A stretch of 45,911 nucleotides of DNA from Lachnospiraceae bacterium (GTDB lineage Bacteria > Bacillota > Clostridia > Lachnospirales > Lachnospiraceae), in assembly GCA_024698865.1 (NCBI GenBank), contig JAILQS010000133.1, positions 1 to 45,911 on the forward strand, given 5' to 3'. Made by a program: the position numbers and the translations under genes. The notes beneath the pieces were generated by a model. It ran no database searches and had not been told where the DNA came from. It saw only the letters and a list, made by a program, of their open reading frames with translations. Positions within the stretch are counted from its first letter, which is position 1. Each line of letters opens with the position of its first letter. Shown one piece after another: positions 1-8,268 of this stretch.

Positions 1-905
1 GCTGCGAAGTCTTCATTTTTCTTTTCAAGACCTTCACCTGTTTCAAAACGAACGAACTGTTTGATTTTGAAATCAACACCACATTCTTTAGAAACCTGAG
101 CTACATACTGTCCAACTGTCTGCTTACCATCTTCAGCTTTAACATAAGCCTGCTCTGTAAGACAAACTTCTTTTAATTCTTTGTTCAAACGTCCGGTAAC
201 CATTTTCTCGATGATGTTATCCGGTTTGTTTGCATTCTTAGGATCACCTTTTGCCTGAGCCATTAAGATTTCAAGCTCGTGCTGTTTGTACTCTTCGCTT
301 ACATCTTCAGGAGAAACATACTTTGGTGAAAGTGCTGCTACCTGCATAGCGATGTTTGTAAGAGCTTCTTTAATTGCATCGTTAACGCTGTCAGCTTCTG
401 CTTCAACGATAACACCGATTCTTCCGCCACCGTGTGTGTAAGAAACTACACATCCGTTCGCAGGAACAACCTTTGTAAATCTACGGATAGAAAGATTCTC
501 TCCGATTACTGCGATTTTCTCAACTAATGCATCTTTTACAGTCTTGCTGCTGTCTTCTTTCCATGCTTCAGCAAGGAATGCATCGATGTCTGCAGATTCT
601 GTTGTAAGTGCCTGTTTTGCAACTAACTCAACGAATCCCTGGAACTCAGCATTTTTAGCAACGAAGTCAGTTTCAGAGTTAACTTCAACCATAGCTGCTA
701 CATTATCTTCCACGATAACTTTGCAAAGACCTTCTGCTGCAATTCTTCCAGCTTTCTTCTCTGCTTTAGCCTGTCCATTTTTTCTTAAGAAGTCTACTGC
801 TTCTTCCATATTTCCATTTGTTTCGTTAAGAGCTTTTTTACAGTCCATCATACCTGCGCCGGTCATGTCTCTTAACTCTTTTACCATTGCTGCTGTAATT
901 GCCAT
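1..905 (-). CDS. tsf: Elongation factor Ts (3' end cut by window edge)
   Basis: EF-Ts is the cytosolic nucleotide-exchange factor that releases GDP from EF-Tu. Reading the minus strand from the ATG at 905-903 gives 301 codons open to the left edge; no stop lies in the window, so the protein is partial at its C-terminus. The start MAITAAMVKELREMTGAGMM and the following DCKKAL are the conserved UBA-like N-terminus, and the N-terminal core carries a SETDFVAKN segment typical of the family. EF-Ts is usually 280-310 residues, so probably only a few residues are missing. An AGG-rich ribosome site precedes the ATG. It follows rpsB by 65 bases in the same direction, the near-universal rpsB-tsf pair. 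Identification is firm; only the 3' end is unseen. Confidence 0.97.
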   Translation of the reverse strand, partial: MAITAAMVKELRDMTGAGMMDCKKALNETNGNMEEAVDFLRKNGQAKAEKKAGRIAAEGLCKVIVEDNVAAMVEVNSETDFVAKNAEFQGFVELVAKQALTTESADIDAFLAEAWKEDSSKTVKDALVEKIAVIGENLSIRRFTKVVPANGCVVSYTHGGGRIGVIVEAEADSVNDAIKEALTNIAMQVAALSPKYVSPEDVSEEYKQHELEILMAQAKGDPKNANKPDNIIEKMVTGRLNKELKEVCLTEQAYVKAEDGKQTVGQYVAQVSKECGVDFKIKQFVRFETGEGLEKKNEDFA

Positions 906-970
906 TTTAAACCTCATTTCTTGTGCCTTCTCATTGCACAATCCGAATTCATATTATATTGTAACAAATC

Positions 971-1702
971 TTATGCTTCTTCTGCTTCAGCTTCCTCTGC
1001 TGGTGCATCAGACATTTCAACACCCTGGTTTGCTTCGATAACAGCATCTGCCATCTTAGAAACGATTAATTTTACTGCTCTGATAGCATCATCGTTACCA
1101 GGAATTACATAATCTAATTCTTCAGGGTCACAGTTTGTATCTGCGATACCGATTAATTTGATTCCAAGGTTCTGTGCTTCCTGAATACAAATTCTTTCTT
1201 TCTTAGGATCTACTACGAAAATAGCATCCGGAATTCTCTTCATATCTTTGATTCCGCCTAAGTTCTTCTCAAGTTTTTCCCATTCTTTCTTTAACTTGAT
1301 AACTTCTTTCTTAGGAAGAACATCGAAAGTTCCGTCTTCTGCCATTGTTTCAATTGCTTTTAATCTTTCGATTCTTGTCTGGATAGTTTTGAAGTTGGTA
1401 AGCATACCACCTAACCATCTTTCATTTACATAGAACATTCCACAACGCTCAGCTTCTGCTTTGATTGCATCCTGTGCCTGTTTCTTTGTTCCAACAAAAA
1501 GAACTGTACCACCTTCTGCTACAACGTCTTTGATTGCATTGTAAGCTTCATCTACTTTACCTACAGATTTCTGTAAGTCGATGATGTAGATACCATTTCT
1601 CTCTGTGTAGATGTATGGAGCCATCTTAGGGTTCCATCTTCTTGTCTGGTGTCCAAAATGTACACCTGCTTCTAATAACTGTTTCATTGAAATTACGCTC
1701 AT
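971..1702 (-). CDS. rpsB: 30S ribosomal protein S2
   Basis: Primary component of the small ribosomal subunit, bound late in assembly near S1 and the Shine-Dalgarno exit region. The 243-residue protein starts [20 protein letters not shown] and contains [18 protein letters not shown] and the later [20 protein letters not shown] block, all hallmarks of bacterial S2. The C-terminus is a short acidic tail (EEAEAEEA), common in Firmicutes. The start is set by a strong GGAGG site a few bases before the ATG. It heads the rpsB-tsf unit and has its own promoter candidate about 105 bases upstream. In B. subtilis rpsB-tsf also follows the fla/che operon directly; here four accessory genes separate them. 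Confidence 0.98.
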   Translation of the reverse strand: MSVISMKQLLEAGVHFGHQTRRWNPKMAPYIYTERNGIYIIDLQKSVGKVDEAYNAIKDVVAEGGTVLFVGTKKQAQDAIKAEAERCGMFYVNERWLGGMLTNFKTIQTRIERLKAIETMAEDGTFDVLPKKEVIKLKKEWEKLEKNLGGIKDMKRIPDAIFVVDPKKERICIQEAQNLGIKLIGIADTNCDPEELDYVIPGNDDAIRAVKLIVSKMADAVIEANQGVEMSDAPAEEAEAEEA

Positions 1703-1739
1703 AATTTACCTCCATTGGTTTTGCTTCCGCATATCTCTC

Positions 1740-1751
1740 TTCTTCGAAGAA
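1740..1751. promoter_or_regulatory. Palindrome in the rpsB leader
   Basis: TTCTTCGAAGAA is a perfect 12-base palindrome in the untranslated leader between the rpsB promoter candidate and the rpsB start, about 40 bases before the ATG. Ribosomal protein S2 represses its own operon in several bacteria through leader RNA; whether this palindrome takes part is inference only. Confidence 0.3.
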
Positions 1752-1806
1752 CTTATACAAGCACCACTTCGAAAATCAATATGCGTGATTTTTAACGTAC
1801 TTGATA

Positions 1807-1835
1807 AATATATCACAATATCAAACATTACGCAA
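1807..1835 (-). promoter_or_regulatory. Candidate sigma-A promoter of rpsB-tsf
   Basis: On the minus strand TTGCGT (1835-1830) and TATATT (1812-1807) are separated by 17 bases, a good vegetative promoter layout. It lies 105 bases upstream of the rpsB ATG and would give a leader of about 100 nucleotides. I see no convincing terminator for the preceding zinc-ribbon gene, so read-through may add to rpsB expression. Confidence 0.5.
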
Positions 1836-1878
1836 GTACGAAAATTATTTTTTAAACGATAAAATCACCGTTTTATAA

Positions 1879-2544
1879 TTATCTGACGTGAAATCTTCTT
1901 CGCAATTCGTTTTTGGCTCTTTCCCCACCAAGAATCATCGTAGCGACAAAATCTATGATAATCAGTAAAATCGAAATCTCAGCAACCAACGGTTGATCGA
2001 TAATCCCAACATAAATAAAAACAGCCGTTACTACAGAAACCAATATCAGTCCAATATCAAAGATAATGTAGCTTTGCCAGTTCCGGTGATTGATCAGCTT
2101 AAAGATTGCAAGACTGACACTGACAAATATTACACCGCCCGGCAAAACATAGTTTACCGACCATCCCTGATATCCAAGCACCTGGTCTATCATTATTAAT
2201 AAGATCACTGCAAAAAAAGTTCCCCATAGCGTTCTTGAGAGATACGTAGCCGTATCTTTAAAAGAAATTCTGAGTAACCACATAATATACAAAATCATCA
2301 GCGCAAAAACAACGCCAAATTTCAGTATTTTCCCGCCAAAGAAGAAAACCGCTCCATCCGCAATCAAACCAACCGCACATAATAACATGAGAACTCTATA
2401 CACAATCGTTAAAGCACGGATTCTTTTTATGATGTTTGGATATGTATTACTTCCGGTTTCATTTCCATCCAATATACCATTACACAACGGGCACTGCTCG
2501 GTCTGATCTTTTATCCTGACACCGCAATTATTACATCTATTCAT
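1879..2544 (-). CDS. Zinc-ribbon, six-helix membrane protein (DUF6320-like)
   Basis: Function unknown. The 221-residue protein begins with a zinc ribbon (Cys4, Cys7, Cys18, Cys21 in the pattern CxxC...CPLC), followed by about six hydrophobic helices spanning residues 35-210 and a short basic tail ending in RRRFHVR. This architecture matches my recollection of the DUF6320 family, which often sits beside alcohol-acetyltransferase-like genes. The start at 2544 is chosen because GGAG lies 6 bases upstream; an in-frame ATG at 2565 lacks this. With that start it overlaps the end of the upstream acyltransferase gene by 8 bases, implying translational coupling and a shared role, perhaps a membrane partner or transporter for the acylated product (inference). 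Confidence 0.8.
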   Translation of the reverse strand: MNRCNNCGVRIKDQTEQCPLCNGILDGNETGSNTYPNIIKRIRALTIVYRVLMLLCAVGLIADGAVFFFGGKILKFGVVFALMILYIMWLLRISFKDTATYLSRTLWGTFFAVILLIMIDQVLGYQGWSVNYVLPGGVIFVSVSLAIFKLINHRNWQSYIIFDIGLILVSVVTAVFIYVGIIDQPLVAEISILLIIIDFVATMILGGERAKNELRRRFHVR

Positions 2545-3811
2545 AATATACTCCATTTGTCTCAATCAAAACATCTACTCCATCTTCTGCTATCTGCCGA
2601 AATACTCTGCGTTGAATGGATACATCCTTCCACGCTGATGTATAAGTATAGGAAAGTGTATCTTTATAGGAGGTAACCGTAGCTTTCAACAGCTGGCCTT
2701 TGGAAAATGCCAGAAAAGATTGAAATCTCTCTATGTATGGCTCATATACCTCATCAACTTTGATATTTCCTATGTTTGTAATCGTAGTTGTGTTGGCAAG
2801 TGCTGTCCTGGTATAAATCAGTTTAATCAATAAATTCTTAATAAACAGCGGAACCGCTCTTGCAGCAAAGAACTGTTCATTCGAAACGTTATAGGAAAAT
2901 ATTTTTTCTAAATGTTCTTTGGAAATCTGATTACGCAGACTCTCATGCGTAATCTCGCAAATATCATCAAAGGTATATTCTTCTTTTTGTGGAACAAACT
3001 CTGCCGAAACCATAACAAAGAAATTCTTTGTTGTGTTAGAACTAAAGTATGATCTTAAGTCTACCGGTACTGCAACTCGAATCGGTCTTTTCTTGGTGAT
3101 GAAACGATAATGTTCCTGATAGGTCGCCCAGATAAATGTTGCAACGAGATACTCGTTAATGCTTAGTCCCCGCCTTTTGCTCACCTCTTTTAAGCTGCTA
3201 ACACTCATATTACCATGGATCACACCAAAACCGTTGTACGGTAAACGCTCTCCTTTGATTAAAAATGCACGTTTGAATTTGTAGATGGGTGCTGACCGCT
3301 TTTTGTAATTCTTAATAAATGAATCCTCCCGATTGAGGGAAGTATCCTTACTCAAACGGTCCCCATAGATTTCACGAAGTTTTGGGTGCGCCAGACGCAG
3401 ATACTGATATACCAGTTCTTTCAAAAATGTGATTCCTCCCATTCCATCCGTCAGCACATGGAAAACTTCCAAATTGATTCTGTTCTTAAAATAGGTAACC
3501 CGGAAAAGATAACTGTTATTCTTGCCGGGGTGTATAAGTCTGCACGGGAAATTGTCCTCTTCTTTTACTCTTGGTGCACTTTTCCCGTTCTCCTCAAAAT
3601 AATACCAAAAAACTCCCGTCCTAAGTCTTAAATTAAAACCTTTTATTCTTGGCGTGACAATATCCACTGCCTCCTGCAAAAGTTCAGGATTCACTTCTTC
3701 TGTCAAAGTACAGCTTATTCTATAAGTATTCGTCATACTTTCTCCGGCAATGACCGGAAATAAATTCGCAGTATTATCAAGTTTGTCCCAATGGATATAT
3801 CCTTTCGCCAT
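2537..3811 (-). CDS. Condensation/alcohol acetyltransferase-fold acyltransferase
   Basis: The 424-residue protein carries the active-site motif HxxxDG (His118, Asp122, Gly123, in HVLTDGMGG), followed by the helix TFLKELVYQYL. This is the signature of the condensation/PapA/alcohol-acetyltransferase/wax-ester-synthase superfamily, in which the His deprotonates an alcohol or amine acceptor that attacks an acyl thioester. A mid-protein segment (RPIRVAVPVDLRSYF) and a later one (TTTITNIGNIKVD) match the second half of the fold, so both halves of the tunnel seem present and the length is normal. There is no signal peptide or membrane segment. Donor and acceptor cannot be read from sequence. The coupling to the downstream zinc-ribbon membrane protein suggests a lipid, glycolipid or secreted ester. 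It is not a flagellar gene by homology. Confidence 0.78.
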   Translation of the reverse strand: MAKGYIHWDKLDNTANLFPVIAGESMTNTYRISCTLTEEVNPELLQEAVDIVTPRIKGFNLRLRTGVFWYYFEENGKSAPRVKEEDNFPCRLIHPGKNNSYLFRVTYFKNRINLEVFHVLTDGMGGITFLKELVYQYLRLAHPKLREIYGDRLSKDTSLNREDSFIKNYKKRSAPIYKFKRAFLIKGERLPYNGFGVIHGNMSVSSLKEVSKRRGLSINEYLVATFIWATYQEHYRFITKKRPIRVAVPVDLRSYFSSNTTKNFFVMVSAEFVPQKEEYTFDDICEITHESLRNQISKEHLEKIFSYNVSNEQFFAARAVPLFIKNLLIKLIYTRTALANTTTITNIGNIKVDEVYEPYIERFQSFLAFSKGQLLKATVTSYKDTLSYTYTSAWKDVSIQRRVFRQIAEDGVDVLIETNGVYYE

Positions 3812-3827
3812 AATCCTCTCCTAATTA

Positions 3828-4499
3828 CTACTCTTTACGCGTGATAATTTTTGCAATATCTTCATAACTTGCTCCCTCCGGAATCTTATAGGTTCCAACG
3901 GAAATATCAGATGCATAGCCATGATTACATAAGAAATCATCAAACTTTATCGCACTGTCTACCACTCCGATATCTTTCATATATTCAGAAACCTGCTCTG
4001 ACCACATTCCGGGTTGTATCTTTGCTTTGGTATATTTCTTTTTTTCTTTTGCCGATGCATCTGCTCCTTTTGGTGACTTCGTCGGTGACAGGGTCGGTAC
4101 CGTCGTATCCATCGGCTCGATCGGTTTGATTGTTCCTATTGGAGAAATCGATGGCATTGGTGTCGGTGTAGGAGTTGCATCCTCTTTTTTACCGGTATCT
4201 TTCTTTGTTCCTGCTTCCTTGGATGCAGAATCGTCTTGACCGGCGTTATTCGAATCGGCAGCCTCGCCCTTATCTTCTGTATTTTTTTCATTATTGGCAG
4301 CGTCATCATCCTTCGCATCCGGACTTGCGCTTTGAATCACACGATCCTCTTCTTTTACCATGCCAAGTGCTTCTGCTTTTTCTATAATCTGCGCTTCCGT
4401 AAGTGTCTCATCTTTCTGCAGTTGATGCGACGCCATTACAATTACTGCTGAAAATACAATTCCTATTCCAAATCCTCTAAGAAAATATTTACGTTTCAC
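3828..4499 (-). CDS. Membrane-anchored MltG/YceG-like protein lacking the catalytic domain
   Basis: The 223-residue protein has a basic start and one N-terminal membrane helix (about residues 7-25). A long low-complexity linker rich in Asp, Lys, Thr, Ser and Pro runs from about 55 to 150 and includes TPTPTPMPSISP. The C-terminal domain of about 65 residues (IQPGMWSEQVSEYMKD... SVGTYKIPEGASYEDIAKII) resembles the LysM-like N-terminal subdomain of endolytic transglycosylase MltG/YceG. The catalytic YceG domain, with its essential Glu, is absent: real MltG proteins are 330-plus residues. It is therefore probably a cell-wall-facing binding or regulatory protein. The start is GTG with GAGG 7 bases upstream. 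It sits between a DUF6115-like gene and the acyltransferase gene with short gaps, suggesting one operon. Confidence 0.7.
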   Translation of the reverse strand: MKRKYFLRGFGIGIVFSAVIVMASHQLQKDETLTEAQIIEKAEALGMVKEEDRVIQSASPDAKDDDAANNEKNTEDKGEAADSNNAGQDDSASKEAGTKKDTGKKEDATPTPTPMPSISPIGTIKPIEPMDTTVPTLSPTKSPKGADASAKEKKKYTKAKIQPGMWSEQVSEYMKDIGVVDSAIKFDDFLCNHGYASDISVGTYKIPEGASYEDIAKIITRKE

Positions 4500-4522
4500 T
4501 TTTTATCCTCTTTCTAAAATTG

Positions 4523-5398
4523 CTATTTATCGGTATCAAAAAGATTTATTACCAGTCTTACCTCGCCCTGTCCAAGTCCAAGTTCTTTGGAAATCTCAAT
4601 AATGCTCTTTCCTTCCTGATGAAGTCTTAAAATCTTCTGGTTCTTGGATTCATTGCTTGTACCGACTACAGCTCCTGCGGTTCTTTCCTCTTCTTCCTTA
4701 GACATCGTCTGCATCATTTCAAGCGCTGAATGGGCAATCTGATGCAAAGCTTCATTCTCTTCCTCAATCGGATTCTTCTCATTGGAATGATTCAATGGAT
4801 TGATATCACTCACCCGCTCTTTTCGTTCTTTTTGAAGTACTTCGGCTTCTTTTTGTTCTTTTTCCATAATGGATTTGTTGCGTCTGGCTGACAAAATATC
4901 AACCGCAGTCTGAACATTCTTCGCCGGTTCCGCCACTGTTGTCGCAGATTTGCGTGCATGTGCCACACCATCTTTCGCATTTGCCTTGATTGGTAACGTA
5001 GCCATCACATTTTCGAGACCACTCTTTGCTTTATCAGCCTTAGCCATAAGAGTCTTCATCTCTGTCTCTTTTTCATTCAACATATTATATAAAAACACAA
5101 CTTCTGTATGATTCTGTTCGATTTTCTCTAATATCTGATCTGAGAAGTCACTAACCGCCATAATCTTTTCGTTACTAACCTCACTTAACTGATCATCTGC
5201 CTTAATTACAGAAGCGTCCAATTCTTTCGCCAAAGCATCTTTGATTTGCTTGCGAATATACTTTTCGTCCTTGGCGCTCCATACTTCGCTGGCAGTACTT
5301 CCTTCACTACCGGCTTTGTTTCCTTCGATTTTCTCTGAAATAAAAAAACTTGCTGCAACGATAACCAGTCCTACAACAATCAAAATAATATCTACCAT
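4523..5398 (-). CDS. Single-pass membrane protein with C-terminal HTH-like motif (DUF6115-like)
   Basis: The 291-residue protein opens with a membrane helix (MVDIILIVVGLVIVAASFFI). A long charged region follows, predicted from composition to be helical or coiled-coil (runs such as KEQKEAEVLQKERKE). It ends in a compact helix-turn-helix-like segment containing HQEGKSIIEISKELGLGQGE, the feature I associate with DUF6115 proteins found near flagellar and division genes in Clostridia. No enzymatic motif is visible. I prefer the ATG at 5398, which has GGAG 6 bases upstream, over the in-frame ATG at 5410, whose GAGG is too close. It lies directly after the terminator that closes the flagellar operon. 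No strong promoter is seen, so expression may depend on read-through. Function unknown. Confidence 0.72.
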   Translation of the reverse strand: MVDIILIVVGLVIVAASFFISEKIEGNKAGSEGSTASEVWSAKDEKYIRKQIKDALAKELDASVIKADDQLSEVSNEKIMAVSDFSDQILEKIEQNHTEVVFLYNMLNEKETEMKTLMAKADKAKSGLENVMATLPIKANAKDGVAHARKSATTVAEPAKNVQTAVDILSARRNKSIMEKEQKEAEVLQKERKERVSDINPLNHSNEKNPIEEENEALHQIAHSALEMMQTMSKEEEERTAGAVVGTSNESKNQKILRLHQEGKSIIEISKELGLGQGEVRLVINLFDTDK

Positions 5399-5423
5399 CT
5401 TATTCTCCATTCCTCATCATTTT

Positions 5424-5473
5424 ACACAAAAATATTTAGGACATACCCGATTATTATGGTACATCCTAAATAT
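5424..5473 (-). terminator. Intrinsic terminator closing the fla/che operon
   Basis: On the minus strand ATATTTAGGA (5473-5464) can pair perfectly with TCCTAAATAT (5441-5432) across a 22-base loop, followed by TTTTTGTGT. The position, 32 bases after the last small flagellar-cluster gene and just before the DUF6115-like gene, fits the end of the flagellar transcript. The stem is AT-rich, so termination may be partial. Confidence 0.6.
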
Positions 5474-5505
5474 AAATACTTCAAGTATCAATTCGTGATA
5501 TTTTT

Positions 5506-5820
5506 CTAAATTTTAATATCAAAACTTCCCTGTTTGATTTCGGGTGCTTTTTCTTTCTCTTTCTCATCTTTTTTCTTCTTATGCTGCTGACTAAATGCCC
5601 CCGCATTATTTCCACTGCTGTTACGAGCATCAAATTCACGTTTTTTTTCAGCGCTGTCTGTCTGATTGATTTGTTCGCTCTGCTGTCTGGATTCTTTCTC
5701 ATAAATTACACCAATCTGCTCCTGAGCATGTGTTGCTTTCGCCTGCTCTGCATGCTGTATATGACTTACTTCTTGAGATTTTGGTGCCATTGTAATTACG
5801 TCAATTGGTCGTATGGACAT
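5506..5820 (-). CDS. Small charged orphan protein of the flagellar cluster
   Basis: The 104-residue soluble protein is very hydrophilic, without membrane segment or enzyme motif. The N-terminal MSIRPIDVITMAPKSQEVSH is the ordered-looking part; the rest is Gln/Glu/Lys-rich, with a basic-acidic run (KKKKDEKEKEK) near the end. From memory, small proteins with a similar start (IRPVD...PK...EVS) occur beside fapA or sigD in other clostridial flagellar clusters, but I could not check this. It has a good GGGGG ribosome site 6 bases before the ATG. It lies 30 bases after fapA and just before the terminator, so it is the last gene of the fla/che transcript. Function unknown; a role as a small chaperone or regulator is only a guess. 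Confidence 0.75.
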   Translation of the reverse strand: MSIRPIDVITMAPKSQEVSHIQHAEQAKATHAQEQIGVIYEKESRQQSEQINQTDSAEKKREFDARNSSGNNAGAFSQQHKKKKDEKEKEKAPEIKQGSFDIKI

Positions 5821-5850
5821 ATTAATCCCCCATTTCTTTCGGTGATTGGT

Positions 5851-7452
5851 TTACAGTGACATAACACGCACGTCGCCTTTATCCTTTACAAATTGACTGT
5901 GAACAATTTCCTCTTTGATGAAGCAACTAACATTCATAATCGTAACTTTCACGCCCGGATACGTAACTCCATTTACCTTTACTCTTCCTGCCTGATAGTT
6001 CTCAATCTCTTTCTTTAATATCAGCTGACGTTCCATTTTTTCTTTTCGTTCTGCATCAAGTTTCTCGATTTTTCCTTTCGCCATCAGGAAATTTCGTTTC
6101 TGATCCGGTTTTAAATCGTCGCCTTTTTGCATCTTATTACGAAACATCGTAAATACTTTGATATTACTTTCCAGTTCCGTCGCCAATTCTTTTAAATCGC
6201 TTTCAATCTGGTGCAACTCCGCCTGTTTTTCATCATCCACGCCAATTTCAACAAGTGTCTGCGTTCCCATATTCGAGCCAAGAATTCTGGCACTAATCGC
6301 GGTACCACTCTTTACACTGCCGCCTGCAATCATACCTCTCTTGCCACCGACATCAATATCGCCCTTCGCAATAATGGTGCTATGCATAATTGCATCTGAA
6401 GTAACACTTCCGCCCGATTTGACCTCGGCACTTTCAATAAACTTGGCAATGACATTGCCTCCGGCCTCTAAGTGTCCACGTCCCATTCCCTGAATACCAC
6501 GTTTTAAAATGATCTGTCCACCTGCAATTAATGTTGCGCCTTCCACAACGCCGTCTACAATAATATCGCCTTTTGCTTCTACCTTAAAACCGGTAACTAC
6601 ATTACCACGAACTGTAACATCTCCATCGTATTCAATATCACCGGAAGCCACGCTGACATCTGCCGGCACCTCATAAACATTGGATACGAAGACACGATCT
6701 CCACCAAGCGATACATGTCCGTTTACCTCGGAATACATCTTCGTTCCATCTTCCGATAAATGAATGTTCTTTCCATGTTTGAGAATCTTCTTTACAACCT
6801 TCTTTGGCATAATCGGATTGCCACAAACGTCTTTTCCCGGTTCTCCCATCACTGCCGGTGTCAGTTCTGCAAGAATATCTCCTTCATTTACATTATTAAT
6901 CATATCCAGATGATGAAAATCTACGGATCCATCTTCATTCATCTTAGGTTTACTGTCTATATTCAGATTAAAGTTGTACTTGATGGAAGCACTTCTTCCC
7001 TCTTTTACCGGTTTTTCTTTCGCAAGCAGAACCGGTGTACAAAATTGTCTGTGAGCAAGGTATTTATCAATAACAGTTTCTGCAATGCCATATTTCACTC
7101 CTGCCATATGCAAATCCGAAATGATATCGTTTTTATCAATTAGTTTACCTTTATTGGATGGTGGATAAAAAATGCCGATTGCCTTGGAGCGGTCCAATGA
7201 GATAGCAACATCCAGATACTCCGACTGTGGAAGAATTTTCTGAACAGAAACTTTAACTTCTGTCGGTTCTGTTGCCGTTGAGATAACTTCATTAATAGCT
7301 CTTGAATTATAATCTGTGATTTTCTTTGCATCCAGATACCGGGATACAATTTCAAACGTCAAAGGATTGCCCCCATTCATGGCCGGATACACTTTAATAT
7401 AGGTACCATCCTCTTTATGTACTAACTGAAAAAAACTATGCTTATATACCAT
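5851..7452 (-). CDS. fapA: FapA (DUF342) family protein
   Basis: The 533-residue protein belongs to the DUF342/FapA family, found throughout Firmicute flagellar and polar clusters. The N-terminal half (about 1-190) has mixed secondary structure. Residues around 190-400 form repeated short strands with glycines (GDIEYDGDVTVRGNVVTGFK, then GDIIVDGVVEGATLIAGG), typical of the right-handed parallel beta-helix of this family. The tail has a coiled-coil segment (about 400-480) and a final small beta domain. In Vibrio, FapA has been linked to polar flagellar function; its molecular role in Firmicutes is not settled. It lies 12 bases after the sigma-28 gene with AGGGG before the ATG, clearly in the same operon. 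Family assignment is firm, function less so. Confidence 0.88.
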   Translation of the reverse strand: MVYKHSFFQLVHKEDGTYIKVYPAMNGGNPLTFEIVSRYLDAKKITDYNSRAINEVISTATEPTEVKVSVQKILPQSEYLDVAISLDRSKAIGIFYPPSNKGKLIDKNDIISDLHMAGVKYGIAETVIDKYLAHRQFCTPVLLAKEKPVKEGRSASIKYNFNLNIDSKPKMNEDGSVDFHHLDMINNVNEGDILAELTPAVMGEPGKDVCGNPIMPKKVVKKILKHGKNIHLSEDGTKMYSEVNGHVSLGGDRVFVSNVYEVPADVSVASGDIEYDGDVTVRGNVVTGFKVEAKGDIIVDGVVEGATLIAGGQIILKRGIQGMGRGHLEAGGNVIAKFIESAEVKSGGSVTSDAIMHSTIIAKGDIDVGGKRGMIAGGSVKSGTAISARILGSNMGTQTLVEIGVDDEKQAELHQIESDLKELATELESNIKVFTMFRNKMQKGDDLKPDQKRNFLMAKGKIEKLDAERKEKMERQLILKKEIENYQAGRVKVNGVTYPGVKVTIMNVSCFIKEEIVHSQFVKDKGDVRVMSL

Positions 7453-7464
7453 TTTTTCACCCCT

Positions 7465-8232
7465 CTACAGTATATTAAGGATATCTACATCATTCCCCAA
7501 AGCTGTCCTCATTTTTTGTATTGCTTTCGTATGAAGCTGTGAGATTCTTGATTCAGAAACCTCTAAGATTTTGCTGATTTCTTTCAAGGTCATTTCTTCA
7601 TAATAATATAATAAAATTACTTTCTTTTCGTTGTCCGTTAATTTTTCCAAAGACTCTGCCAGTATTCTCTTCAGTTCATCTTTTGCGATTGCCTGTTCCG
7701 GCTGATCAAAATGTGAACTGTTCACCGAATCAACTTTTGCTTCGCTCCCCTGCTCCATAAATTCATCCAGTGAAACCATATTGGTAAGTTTTAATTGGTT
7801 TTGCCAGTTCAATAACTCATCTACTGATATTTCTAAAGCATCTGCAAGTTCATCATCTGTAGCGAGTCTGCCAAGTTTTGATTCCAACTCCTGCATCGCC
7901 TGATCCAGTCTTTTCTGTTTTTGACGCAAGGTTCTTGGAATCCAATCCATTTTACGTATCTGATCCAATATTGCCCCTCGAATTCGAAGGCTTGCATAGG
8001 TTTCAAATTTGACTCCAACCTGAGGGTCAAATTTGTCAACTGCATCAATCAATCCAAAGGTTCCATATCCAACAAGATCATCATATTCCACAGTGTAACC
8101 AAGATACATACTCAGTCTTCCTGCTACAATCTTAACTAAGCCTGCATATTCAATTATCAGGCTTTCACGAATTTCCATTGATTTAGTTTTAGCATATTCT
8201 TCCCAAAGTTTTTTTCTACCCTCTTCGTTCAT
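7465..8232 (-). CDS. fliA: Flagellar sigma factor sigma-28 (FliA/SigD)
   Basis: Alternative RNA polymerase sigma factor that transcribes late flagellar, motor and chemotaxis genes. The 255-residue length is normal. Region 2 is clear (YGTFGLIDAVDKFDPQVGVK followed by FETYASLRIRGAILDQIR), followed by region 3 (DDELADALEISVDELL). Region 4 is a helix-turn-helix (LKEISKILEVSESRISQLHT) near the C-terminus. There is no region 1.1, as expected for this class. B. subtilis sigD occupies the same position near the end of fla/che, just before rpsB-tsf. GGGGAGG 5 bases before the ATG indicates efficient translation. The gene for its anti-sigma factor FlgM is not in this window. Confidence 0.96.
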   Translation of the reverse strand: MNEEGRKKLWEEYAKTKSMEIRESLIIEYAGLVKIVAGRLSMYLGYTVEYDDLVGYGTFGLIDAVDKFDPQVGVKFETYASLRIRGAILDQIRKMDWIPRTLRQKQKRLDQAMQELESKLGRLATDDELADALEISVDELLNWQNQLKLTNMVSLDEFMEQGSEAKVDSVNSSHFDQPEQAIAKDELKRILAESLEKLTDNEKKVILLYYYEEMTLKEISKILEVSESRISQLHTKAIQKMRTALGNDVDILNIL

Positions 8233-8268
8233 ATATGCCTCCCCTTAGATGTGTCATTCTAGCTATAC

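Noticed and set aside
940-965. TATAAT sequence between rpsB and tsf
   Set aside because: No -35 element at a suitable distance, and the two genes are normally co-transcribed.
1850-1875. AAACG...CGTTT inverted repeat after the zinc-ribbon gene
   Set aside because: Five base pairs with a mismatch and an A-rich rather than T-rich tail; too weak to call a terminator.
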